This document shows positions 1 to 7,390 of a stretch of DNA of 60,664 nucleotides, piece after piece. The stretch comes from an uncultured Eubacteriales bacterium (GTDB lineage Bacteria; Bacillota; Clostridia; Lachnospirales; Lachnospiraceae), in the NCBI GenBank assembly GCA_900315305.1, contig OMYS01000015.1, positions 1-60,664 of the forward strand, given 5' to 3'. Position 1 is the first letter of the stretch. Each line of letters starts with the position of its first letter. The notes under the pieces were generated by a model. It did no database searches. It was not told the origin of the DNA and was given only the letters and a program-made list of their open reading frames with translations. Made by a program: the position numbers and the translations under genes.

Positions 1-81
1 AGACGATGAGGTTGATAGGGCAGAGGTGGAAGCACGGCAACGTGCGGAGCTGACTGTCACTAATCGGACGAGGATTTGACC
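1..81 (+). rRNA. 23S ribosomal RNA, 3' end (partial)
   Basis: The first 80 or so bases carry the conserved end of domain VI of bacterial 23S rRNA, including the GGTTGATAGGGC block, a short GC hairpin (CACG...CGTG) and the terminal GAGGATTTGACC-like end. The gene begins before the window, so only the last part is seen. The mature 3' end is placed near base 81 by analogy with Clostridia 23S and may be off by a few bases. No 5S rRNA follows before the terminator at 264-292. Confidence 0.9.
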
Positions 82-263
82 AATAAAGCTTAAGAGCGGT
101 GGACGAAGCGGATCAGCGTGCCGTGCTTGCACGGGCACGCATGAGACGATTCGGACAACATTAGCGGAGCTAATGACACGAGCAGCGAAGCTGCGAGTGA
201 CCGCTCTTAAGCAAGACCTCAACAAGTTCGTATATGCGGTTTTGAGGGTGTGTTTATACCACA
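82..263 (+). repeat. Folded 3' spacer of the rRNA operon (repeat family C, copy 1)
   Basis: This spacer is closed by a perfect 12-bp inverted repeat: CTTAAGAGCGGT at 89-100 and ACCGCTCTTAAG at 200-211. Inside are shorter hairpins, such as CATTAG/CTAATG around 159-175 and a GCAGC/GCTGC stem near 182-194. Short strings such as CGTGCTTGCACG and GCATGAG, and the GCAGC-gaa-GCTGC pattern, recur in the elements at 28019-28185 and 35182-35340, which suggests a shared family. It could be an rRNA processing stem or an independent structured element. No gene is seen here. Confidence 0.5.
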
Positions 264-293
264 CAAGAGCTCTCAGCTGAGAGCTCTTTTTTC
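264..293 (+). terminator. Terminator of the rRNA operon
   Basis: A 22-base perfect palindrome (11-bp stem beginning AGAGCTCTCAG) at 266-287 is followed directly by a run of T. This is a textbook intrinsic terminator. It lies about 180 bases after the 23S end and leaves no room for a 5S gene. Confidence 0.85.
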
Positions 294-792
294 GATACCT
301 ACACTTTAGCGCGTTAAAACAGTAAACACGTGGTTTTAGTGAGTTGTAGCGCTTGAGCCCCAAATCCTGCCAGAAAACCTACAACAGTATCGCGTGAAAG
401 CAAGATCGGGTCGAAAACCACTACGCCCGATCAGAATCGTATCGCGCGAGAGCAAGATCCGGTCAAAAACGAAAACTCCCTTATATCTTGCATTTGGAAA
501 ACGAATGGTATACCGTAAAGTGTACAAAAACACATGCTGATTGCGGCAGGCGTATGTCTCGTCCTCGGGTGCGTCGGTCTCGCGTTGTTCTGAAGGTGTC
601 GCCGTCTCATGATTCGCATTGAAACTGGACGAAATCGGTAAATACAAGTAAACTATAGGGTACAGATGTTGCTATAACAAAAAGATGACAGAGTACTGTT
701 TCATCCGCAATGAGACCTGAGAGCAGACTGAAAATGGCATCGCTCTCAGAGGTACATGCGGTTTGACAGCAGACAGAAAAGAGGTAAGCATA
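294..792. other. Intergenic region with a 32-bp imperfect direct repeat
   Basis: No convincing gene is seen in this ~500-base gap. Bases 388-419 and 439-470 are copies of one 32-base unit differing at four positions, 51 bases apart. GATCGGG/CCCGATC at 404-410 and 426-432 form an inverted pair within them. The minus-strand open frame through the repeats has no good ribosome-binding site. A promoter-like pair on the minus strand (TTGTTA, 17 bases, TATAGT, about 650-680) was noticed but has no evident gene behind it. Confidence 0.4.
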
Positions 793-1269
793 ATGGCCTG
801 GTATGATGAAGCTGTATTTTATCACATTTATCCGCTCGGACTGACCGGAGCGCCGAAGACAAATGACTACAAAACTGTGGGCGACCGCCTGAACAAGATT
901 CTTCCGTGGATCGACCATATGAAGGAAATCGGCTGCAACGCCCTTTATATCGGACCGCTCTTTGAGTCCGGCACGCACGGCTATGACACGACCGACTACA
1001 AGAAGCTCGATACGCGTCTCGGGACAAATGAAGACCTGAAGAGCTTTGTGAAGACCTGCCACGACAAGGGTGTGCATGTCATTTTCGATGGCGTGTTCAA
1101 CCACGTCGGCCGCGATTTCTTCGCATTTCAGGATCTGAAGAAGAACCGCGAGCAGAGCCGCTACAAGGACTGGTTCTGCAACGTGAATTTCTGGGGCAAT
1201 AACGAGTACAACGACGGCTTTGCAACAGTACATTTGCGACGTCATCCGCTTCTGGGTGTCGGAATTTGA
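793..1269 (+). pseudogene. GH13 alpha-glycosidase, 5' part of a broken gene
   Basis: The N-terminal part of a GH13 alpha-amylase-family catalytic barrel. It starts at ATG 793, preceded by AGAGGT, rather than at the upstream TTG. Conserved region I (DGVFNHVG) is present near residue 105. The frame runs normally up to NEYNDGF and then goes out of frame near base 1221, ending at an accidental stop. The rest of the barrel continues in another frame from about base 1220. From memory of related alpha-glycosidases, roughly 20 residues between NDGF and QQYICDV are missing, which fits an out-of-frame deletion of about 60-65 bases. Either the gene is a pseudogene or the assembly has an error here. Confidence 0.75.
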
Positions 1270-2383
1270 TGTGGACGGCCTCCGTCTCGATGCGGCTGAC
1301 GTGCTCGACTTTGATTTCATGGCGGCGCTTCGCCGCACGGCAAATGAGGTAAAGCCCGATTTCTGGCTGATGGGCGAGGTCATTCACGGGGATTATCCGC
1401 GGTGGATCGACGAGACACACCTTCACTCCGTGACGAATTATCAGCTCCACAAGGCCCTGTATTCGGGCTGCAATTCGCACAATTTCTTTGAGATCGCGCA
1501 CACAGTCCGCCGTCTTGTGAACGGTGACGGCCGTCCGGAGGGCTGCCGGCTGTACAACTTCGTGGACAACCATGACGTCGAGCGAATCTTTACGAAGCTC
1601 GAGAACAAGCAGCACATGATTCCGGTGCACGCGCTTCTCTTCACCCTTCCGGGTATCCCGTCCATTTACTACGGGTCCGAGTTTGGTATCGAGGGCGCGA
1701 AAATGAGAGGCGGCTCGGATGACGCGATCCGTCCGGCGCTGAATCTTGACGACTACAAGGACGCCGTAAAGACGAATCCGTACACGGCTGTGATCGCCGC
1801 GCTCGGCCGCATGCACGCGCGCGAGGCCGCAGTGCTCGCCTACGGAAATTATAAAGAAGAGCTGCTCACGACGACGCACTATGCATTTTCAAGAAGCCTG
1901 CAGGGACGGACTGTCTACACGACTGTGAACAACGCGGACGACGAGGCGTGGTTTGACCTGCCGGCAGGCGGCGCGGACTCCTATACGGGCGCCATTTTCG
2001 GAGAGACGGTCAAGGCGGACAACGGACAGATCCATGTCAAGATCGGCCCGAATTCCGCGGAGGTCTGGGAAATGGCCGACGGCGGTGCGAGTGTCGATAC
2101 AGAGGAAGTCAACCGCCTGATGAAGGAGCTTGAGGAGAAGCAGAAGCAGGAGGCCGAGAAGAAGGCTGCCGCGGAGGCAAAGGAGGCGGCGCTCGAGGCA
2201 AAGCTCGAGGGAACAGTCGCTGTTCCGAACAAGCCGTACGAGGAGATGTCTGTCGAGGAGCTGCAGGCTGCGATCATCCTCAAGATGAAGAAGAACGGGC
2301 CGGTGACTGACCAGATGCGGAAGACGGTCTTCGACAACGTTTACCACGACTCACTCGTCAACTGGGTGAAGAGCTTTAGGTGA
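1220..2383 (+). pseudogene. GH13 alpha-glycosidase, 3' part of a broken gene, with charged C-terminal tail
   Basis: This frame holds the remaining catalytic motifs of the GH13 barrel: the nucleophile region GLRLDAADVLD, the acid/base region LMGEVIHGDY and the transition-state stabiliser region FVDNHDVERI. It has no ribosome-binding site, so it is the continuation of the gene that starts at 793 and not a separate gene. After the barrel and C-terminal beta domain comes a tail of about 105 residues: a Glu/Lys/Ala-rich coiled-coil-like stretch (ELEEKQKQEAEKKAAAE) and a final module starting MSVEELQAAI. That tail is not part of a normal GH13 enzyme. The likely original role was cytoplasmic breakdown of maltodextrin-like sugars, since no signal peptide is seen. 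Confidence 0.7.
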
Positions 2384-2397
2384 TTATACGAATGATG

Positions 2398-2432
2398 GCC
2401 TGGCGCGTGGCTGCGTCAGGCTTATATTGACT
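2398..2432 (+). terminator. Weak terminator-like hairpin before the sensor kinase gene
   Basis: GCCTG, CGC, loop, GCG, CAGGC fold into an interrupted stem at 2398-2421, followed by TTATATTG. The T-tract is poor, so this is only a possible terminator of the broken glycosidase gene or a leader hairpin of the next gene. Confidence 0.3.
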
Positions 2433-2456
2433 TGATATCAGAGGGAGGAGTCTGCT

Positions 2457-4541
2457 ATGCGGGAAAATGACAGCTCCGGCGCGCAGAAGAAGGCGCACCG
2501 GCTTCCGCACTTTGTCGGTGACGGCGCAATGAACGTCGGCCTGCGCGGGAAAATGCTGTTTGTCTATCTGATCGGCGGCTTTCTCCCGATGGCTCTCATT
2601 ATCATGATGCTGCTCGCCCAGCAGAGAAGCACGATTCTGTCAATCTCGAAGTCGTCCGCGTCCCACGAGGTGCAGTTCATTTCCCGGAATATGGGAGAGG
2701 AGGCGCGCATCCTCTGTGACGTCTCGAAGCAGCTTTACTTTGACGACACGCTGGAGACGATCGCGGACACCTCATTTTCCGATTACACGGAGGCGGTCGG
2801 CCTTTTTGACAAATACACGGCCATCGACAGTATCGTCAATGATTATTCGAGCCACATTGCGAGCATCAGTATTTACATCGACAACCAGACGATGCCGGGC
2901 AACTCGGAGCTGATCCGCGTGACGGACGACGTGCGCTCGAGCGACTGGTACGAGCAGGCATTTACGGACGGGGGAAAGGCGAGATGGTGGTACATTGAGA
3001 ATCCGTCCGACGGCGAGCACTATCTCTCTCTGGTGCGGCTCATCCGTGACAAGGAGCGGAACGCGGTCGGCGTCGCGGTCCTCCGGATGAATATGCAGAA
3101 CCTCGTGTCGCAGCTCAGCCAGCAGGAGGGCGCGAACTACATCATGATCGACGGCGAGGAGGTCGTCAGCAACCGGCAGGGCGAGCACAACGACGCGGTC
3201 CTGCGGAAGCTCTACAGCCGCTACATCGGCGAGAGCGGAAGTGAGAAGCGGAAGGCGTTCGGTGAGACCTGCCTGCTGACCTACAGCACGCTCGAGAGCG
3301 ACGACTACGAGAATCAGCTGCTGATCCTGCGCGCGAATTCCTACCGCGACATCTTAAATGACGTGGACAGCGCGATGCGCACTTCATTTGTTCTTGTGCT
3401 CGTCTGCGCGGGCTTCTCCATGTTTATGATTTATATCGTGTCGCGTCATTTCAGCAGCCGTGTGAGCCGCTTTAAAAATGAGATGAGCCGCGCGGCGCGC
3501 GGGGAGCGCCATCTCGCGAAGTCGATCGGCGGGCGGGATGAGATCGCAGAGCTCTATAACTACCTGAATACGATGATCACCGACATCGACAAGCTCACGA
3601 GAGACGTCTATGAGAGCCGGCTCGAGGGGGAGCAGCTGAAGAGCATTCAGAAGGAGGCGCAGTTCGAGACACTGGCCAGCCAGGTGAACCCTCATTTTCT
3701 GTTTAACACGCTCGAGACGATCCGCATGAAGGCAAGGCTCGCGGGCGACCGCGAGGTCGAGGACATGGTGAAAATGCTCGGCAAGATCATGCGCCACAAC
3801 ATCGAGGTCCGCGACTCGCTCGTCAGCGTGAGGAGTGAGCTGCAGATCGTCGAGTGCTATCTGAAGATCCAGCACTACCGGTTCGCGTCCATCACCTATG
3901 ACATTCACCCGGACCCGCGGACGGAGAAGATCATGATTCTCCCGCTTCTTATTCAGCCGCTCGTCGAAAATGCTTATGTCCACGGACTTCGCGATCACCG
4001 GAAGGGCGGTCTCATCACCGTCTACACGTATCTTGAGGGAAATATCATGACCATCAAGATCACGGACGACGGCTGCGGCATCGAGCCGGAGCTGCTCGAG
4101 ATTCTGAACCGGAAAATGAAGAGCGGCGGCGCGGGAAACCGGGTCGGCACGATCGAGGACCGCGACCTGCACGGATCCGGGGAGAATGACGGAGCTGCGG
4201 CAGGCGTGCGCGGCGCCGAAGAGAAGAACGAAGACGCGGCAGACCTGCTCGGGAAGGACGCCGGCGCGTCCATTGGCGGCGCCGATGAGAAGACAGCTTC
4301 GACGGGCTCCGGCGTGCCCGGAGCGGCGAAGCGCCCGGAGGACGAGGAGAAGAGAAGCCACATCGGTCTCTCGAATGTCAATCAGCGGATCAAGCTTTTC
4401 TACGGAAGAAAATACGGCGTCAATATCTGGAGCGAGGTCGGAATCGGGACGGTCATTATCCTGACAATCCCGGTGTGGCTTCCGGAACATCAGAAGCAAG
4501 AAAAACAGCAGGTCATTTCCGGACCGGATGCGAAGGTCTGA
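2457..4541 (+). CDS. LytS/YesM-type sensor histidine kinase with an insert in the ATPase domain
   Basis: A membrane sensor kinase of 694 residues, started at ATG 2457 behind GAGGGAGGAG. Transmembrane segment 1 lies at about residues 33-55, an extracellular sensor region follows, transmembrane segment 2 is at about 308-328, and a HAMP-like linker comes next. The phospho-acceptor box typical of the His_kinase family (SQVNPHFLFNTLETIR) is near 407-422. The ATP-binding domain starts with PLLIQPLVENAYVHGL near 495 and has DDGCGIEPE near 538 and HIGLSNVNQRI near 635. Between the last two is a low-complexity insert of about 75 residues, rich in Gly, Ala, Glu and Asp, in the ATP-lid region. Family members usually pair with a YesN-type response regulator and control sugar-uptake genes. 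Only a shortened regulator is nearby (6542-7069). Confidence 0.9.
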   Translation: MRENDSSGAQKKAHRLPHFVGDGAMNVGLRGKMLFVYLIGGFLPMALIIMMLLAQQRSTILSISKSSASHEVQFISRNMGEEARILCDVSKQLYFDDTLETIADTSFSDYTEAVGLFDKYTAIDSIVNDYSSHIASISIYIDNQTMPGNSELIRVTDDVRSSDWYEQAFTDGGKARWWYIENPSDGEHYLSLVRLIRDKERNAVGVAVLRMNMQNLVSQLSQQEGANYIMIDGEEVVSNRQGEHNDAVLRKLYSRYIGESGSEKRKAFGETCLLTYSTLESDDYENQLLILRANSYRDILNDVDSAMRTSFVLVLVCAGFSMFMIYIVSRHFSSRVSRFKNEMSRAARGERHLAKSIGGRDEIAELYNYLNTMITDIDKLTRDVYESRLEGEQLKSIQKEAQFETLASQVNPHFLFNTLETIRMKARLAGDREVEDMVKMLGKIMRHNIEVRDSLVSVRSELQIVECYLKIQHYRFASITYDIHPDPRTEKIMILPLLIQPLVENAYVHGLRDHRKGGLITVYTYLEGNIMTIKITDDGCGIEPELLEILNRKMKSGGAGNRVGTIEDRDLHGSGENDGAAAGVRGAEEKNEDAADLLGKDAGASIGGADEKTASTGSGVPGAAKRPEDEEKRSHIGLSNVNQRIKLFYGRKYGVNIWSEVGIGTVIILTIPVWLPEHQKQEKQQVISGPDAKV

Positions 4542-4633
4542 GGCCGCGAGCCTTTCGGACACGAAGAAGGGACATCGCTTGCGTTTCCGGACCGGATGAG
4601 AAGAATTGATGCATGAGATGGAGTTTGTTGCAG

Positions 4634-6304
4634 ATGAAGGAGCTTAGAAAATTTGCGGCGCTGACGCTCGTGTCGGCCGCCGTCATCACCGGCTGTGCCG
4701 CGCAGAAGGGGAGCGGGAGCGTACAGAAGAGCACCACGTCCTCGGATGAGAGCAATGATCCGGTTACATTTGTGTTCTATAATGCCGACGGAGTCAGCGA
4801 CCCGTGGACAGATCCCGTCGCGCAGAAGATCACGGAGGCGACGGGCGTCACGCTGCAGACCGAATTTCCGTCAGATGCGGGCCGCGACTCCGTCGATCTT
4901 ATGATCGCGGACGGCGACTACCCGGACCTCATTTTCGCGAAAAATGACGTGAGCTCTCTGGTGGACGCCGGCGCGCTGCTCGACCTGACCGATCTGATCG
5001 ACGAATACGGGCCGAATATCAAAAAGCTCTATGGGGACGACCTGAAGAAGCTCCGGTACAGCGAGAGCGATTCGTCCATTTATCAGCTCTGCAGCTACCA
5101 GGCGGATGAGGACGTGCTCGAGACCTCCGGGACGGCGCAGCTGCAGTGGGCGGTTCTTAAAAACAGCGACTACAAGATCCCGTATACGCTGGCAGATTAT
5201 GAAAATGAAATCCGCGACTACATGGAGCAGAACCCGGAGATCGGCGGACAGCCGACGATCGGCATTTCCATCTGTGTGACGGACTGGCACTGGTTCATCA
5301 CGCTCGCAAACCCGGCCGCCTATATCGCGGACGGCTCTCAGGACAACGGCCAGTGGCTGATTGCGGACGACGGGACGACGACATACGCACCTGGCTCGGA
5401 GAGCGAGAGGGAATATTTCCGCTGGCTGAACCGCATGTACCACGAGGGAATCCTTGATCCCGATTTCGCGACGCAGACGCATGACGATTACATGAAGAAG
5501 ATCGCGGACGGCCGCGTGCTCGGCCTGCTCGATGCCGACTGGGATTACAGCGACAGCGAGATGAAGCTGGAGGACCGCGACGAGTATGACCGGACCTATG
5601 CCGGCCTGCCGGTCACGATTGATGACAGCGTCACGTGCAGGATCGCCTATCGTCAGGGACTTGCGTCGGGCTGGGGAATCGGCATCACAAAGGCCTGCAA
5701 GGACCCTGTGCGCGCCATTAAATTCCTCGACTGGATGTGCAGCGATGAGGCGCAGGTCCTGACCCACTGGGGAATCGAGGGCGTCAACTATTCTGTAGAT
5801 GAAAATGGAAAGCGCTATCGGACGGATGAGGAGATCAAGGCCGCAGAGAGCGACGCGGGCTACCGCGCGAGGACCGGCGTCGGCTTCCACACATACCCGT
5901 TCCCGTCCTATGGAGAGGGAGCGACAGACAGCACCGGCAACACGTATCAGCTGACGAACCGGGATACCGTCATCAGCTCCTACAACGAGGAGCAGAAGGC
6001 CGCGCTCAAGGCCTGGGGCGTCGACATGCTGACGGACATCTTCCCGCAGGAGGACTCGTCAGAGGAGCCGACGCACGCGCCGGGCGGAGAGATCACGCTG
6101 AGCAAGGAGCTGAAAGAGCTGAAGGATACACTGGACGAAACCGCCCGGCAGGGACTCATCAGCTGCATCCTCTGCGACGAGGCGGACTTCGACGCGCAGT
6201 ACAGTCAGCTCGAGGCGGACCTTGCGGCCGCCGGCGCGGAGAAGGCCGGCCAGATGATGACGGAGGAAGTACAGTCTCAGATGAAACTCTGGGCGGAGAA
6301 TTAA
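4634..6304 (+). CDS. Sugar-binding lipoprotein of an ABC transporter (LplA/YtcQ-like)
   Basis: An extracellular solute-binding protein of about 556 residues. The N-terminus MKELRKFAALTLVSAAVITGC is a lipoprotein signal with lipobox ITGC, so the mature protein is anchored on the outer face of the membrane. ATG 4634 is preferred over the in-frame ATG 4613, because GGAG lies about 10 bases upstream and the signal peptide then has normal length. The body resembles the family-1 binding proteins that go with LplB/YtcP-type permeases, such as those encoded at 7391-9813. It follows the sensor kinase gene by about 90 bases, and such pairs often act together in sugar sensing. The ligand cannot be read from the sequence. 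Confidence 0.85.
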   Translation: MKELRKFAALTLVSAAVITGCAAQKGSGSVQKSTTSSDESNDPVTFVFYNADGVSDPWTDPVAQKITEATGVTLQTEFPSDAGRDSVDLMIADGDYPDLIFAKNDVSSLVDAGALLDLTDLIDEYGPNIKKLYGDDLKKLRYSESDSSIYQLCSYQADEDVLETSGTAQLQWAVLKNSDYKIPYTLADYENEIRDYMEQNPEIGGQPTIGISICVTDWHWFITLANPAAYIADGSQDNGQWLIADDGTTTYAPGSESEREYFRWLNRMYHEGILDPDFATQTHDDYMKKIADGRVLGLLDADWDYSDSEMKLEDRDEYDRTYAGLPVTIDDSVTCRIAYRQGLASGWGIGITKACKDPVRAIKFLDWMCSDEAQVLTHWGIEGVNYSVDENGKRYRTDEEIKAAESDAGYRARTGVGFHTYPFPSYGEGATDSTGNTYQLTNRDTVISSYNEEQKAALKAWGVDMLTDIFPQEDSSEEPTHAPGGEITLSKELKELKDTLDETARQGLISCILCDEADFDAQYSQLEADLAAAGAEKAGQMMTEEVQSQMKLWAEN

Positions 6305-6375
6305 ATGATTTATACGTTCTGTCAGAGTTTTATCAAGAGATGAAAATTCGGGCGGAATGAATCTACCGTAAGATA

Positions 6376-6511
6376 CGGCCCGGTTCTCAGGCCGAGATGG
6401 CTGCCGTTATGTGGAGGAGCCCGAAAATCACCCTGAGCCGCTGTGTCAGCGGCGAAGGGAAGTTGAGGGGGACGGAACCTGGCAGCCATAGGCCTGAGAA
6501 AACACGGGCCG
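6376..6511. repeat. Structured intergenic repeat, family A, copy 1
   Basis: A conserved 70-base core (6406-6475) lies inside long inverted arms. TTCTCAGGCC (6384-6393) pairs with GGCCTGAGAA (6491-6500), TGGCTGCC (6398-6405) pairs with GGCAGCCA (6481-6488), and GGCCCG (6377-6382) pairs with CGGGCC (6505-6510). The core contains a perfect 7-bp hairpin (GCCGCTG-tgt-CAGCGGC). The same core occurs at 22515-22584 and 38777-38846. Here the arms differ in sequence from the other copies but remain complementary, which points to selection on an RNA fold. It sits between convergent genes. I did not recognise a known RNA family. Confidence 0.75.
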
Positions 6512-6541
6512 TTCCCACGTGTGGCTCAGCCGCCCGGAGAT

Positions 6542-7069
6542 TCACCACCCCTGTCCCTTCCCGCCGGGGGAGCGCCTGTACTCGTTCGGCGTCAGCCCCA
6601 CATACTTCCTGAACTTCTTGTGGAAGTAATCCACGTCGCGGTAGCCGAGCCGCTGCGCGATCTCATAGACCTTCATCGAGCTGTTCTCAAGGAGGCGCTT
6701 CGCCTCATCAATTCTCACCCTGTCGACATACTCATTGAAGCTGCAGTCCGCCTTCGCGCGGAACAGCTTGCCGAGATACGAGCTGTTGTACCCGAACAGC
6801 GGGCCGATTTCCTCGAGCTTCAGCGTCTTGCCGCAGTTTGCGCGGATATACTGCTGAATGCGCTGGATCGTGTCATCCCCCGCGTTCGTGTGAACTGCAT
6901 TTGCAAATGACTCAAACTGACGGTCAAGAAAATCGAGCGTCTCCCGGAGCGTCGCGATCGTTCCGAGCATAGTTGTCGCGTGACTCTCACTGCTGAGACC
7001 GGTCAGGTCATTGTGGTAGATGTGCGCGATGTCCTGCCGGACGGAAATGTAAACACCGGTCAGGAACAC
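6542..7069 (-). CDS. AraC-type DNA-binding regulator, probably a truncated YesN-like response regulator
   Basis: A protein of 175 residues ending in a complete AraC-type double helix-turn-helix domain, from about residue 70 (IQRIQQYIRANCGKTLKLEE) to the signature IAQRLGYRDVDYFHKKFRKYVGLTP near the end. The 60 residues before it resemble the linker just in front of the DNA-binding domain in YesN-type response regulators. The N-terminal receiver domain that would take phosphate from the kinase at 2457 is missing. The GTG start at 7069 has no good ribosome-binding site. It may therefore be a remnant left by a deletion, or a real small regulator. Its position between the binding protein and permease genes fits control of this locus. 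Confidence 0.7.
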   Translation of the reverse strand: MFLTGVYISVRQDIAHIYHNDLTGLSSESHATTMLGTIATLRETLDFLDRQFESFANAVHTNAGDDTIQRIQQYIRANCGKTLKLEEIGPLFGYNSSYLGKLFRAKADCSFNEYVDRVRIDEAKRLLENSSMKVYEIAQRLGYRDVDYFHKKFRKYVGLTPNEYRRSPGGKGQGW

Positions 7070-7390
7070 GCGGCAGGCGGAGACACTGCAGCCGGAGCCT
7101 GTGAGGATCCCGCGAAAAATTACTGTATATCCGCATTTCCTGCCGGCAGAGACGGGAAATGCGGATTTTTCCTGTATTTACGCGGTTTTTTCATTTTCAG
7201 GAGAGGGGAAATACCGCTTTTTTTCTATCTAGAAAAATTCCTGCAGTACAAAAAATGAGGGTATTTTTTCTAAAAAAAAATCGGTGTTTGAAATGCCTCC
7301 GGAATTTTACAATTCAATTACATTGTACCGGGTACGAGTGATGGAACGGGAACCGGCCGGCCGCCGGGTCCCGGGCAAGGAGGGATTTTT
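7070..7390. other. Intergenic region upstream of the permease operon, with a plus-strand terminator
   Basis: No gene is seen. The main feature is a perfect 11-bp hairpin (ATCCGCATTTC...GAAATGCGGAT) at about 7129-7162 followed by TTTTT, a good plus-strand terminator. It lies upstream of the permease gene although no plus-strand gene precedes it closely, so it could be a leader attenuator or could end a transcript that reads through family A copy 1. An AT-rich stretch (7180-7330) should hold the permease promoter, but no clear -35/-10 pair was found. A GC-rich hairpin (CGGGAACCGG...CCGGGTCCCG) lies at about 7348-7377. Confidence 0.4.

Noticed and set aside
82..263. Possible 5S rRNA in the 23S downstream spacer
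   Set aside because: The conserved 5S segments are absent, and the spacer folds in a different way.
336..647. Minus-strand frame of 103 codons in the gap after the rRNA operon
   Set aside because: It crosses the direct repeat, starts at TTG without a ribosome-binding site and resembles no protein. The promoter-like pair upstream is probably chance.
6406..6475. Family A core as a cobalamin riboswitch
   Set aside because: GAAAATCACC looks vaguely like a B12-box neighbour, but the ordered B12 motifs are missing and the genes nearby have no cobalamin link.
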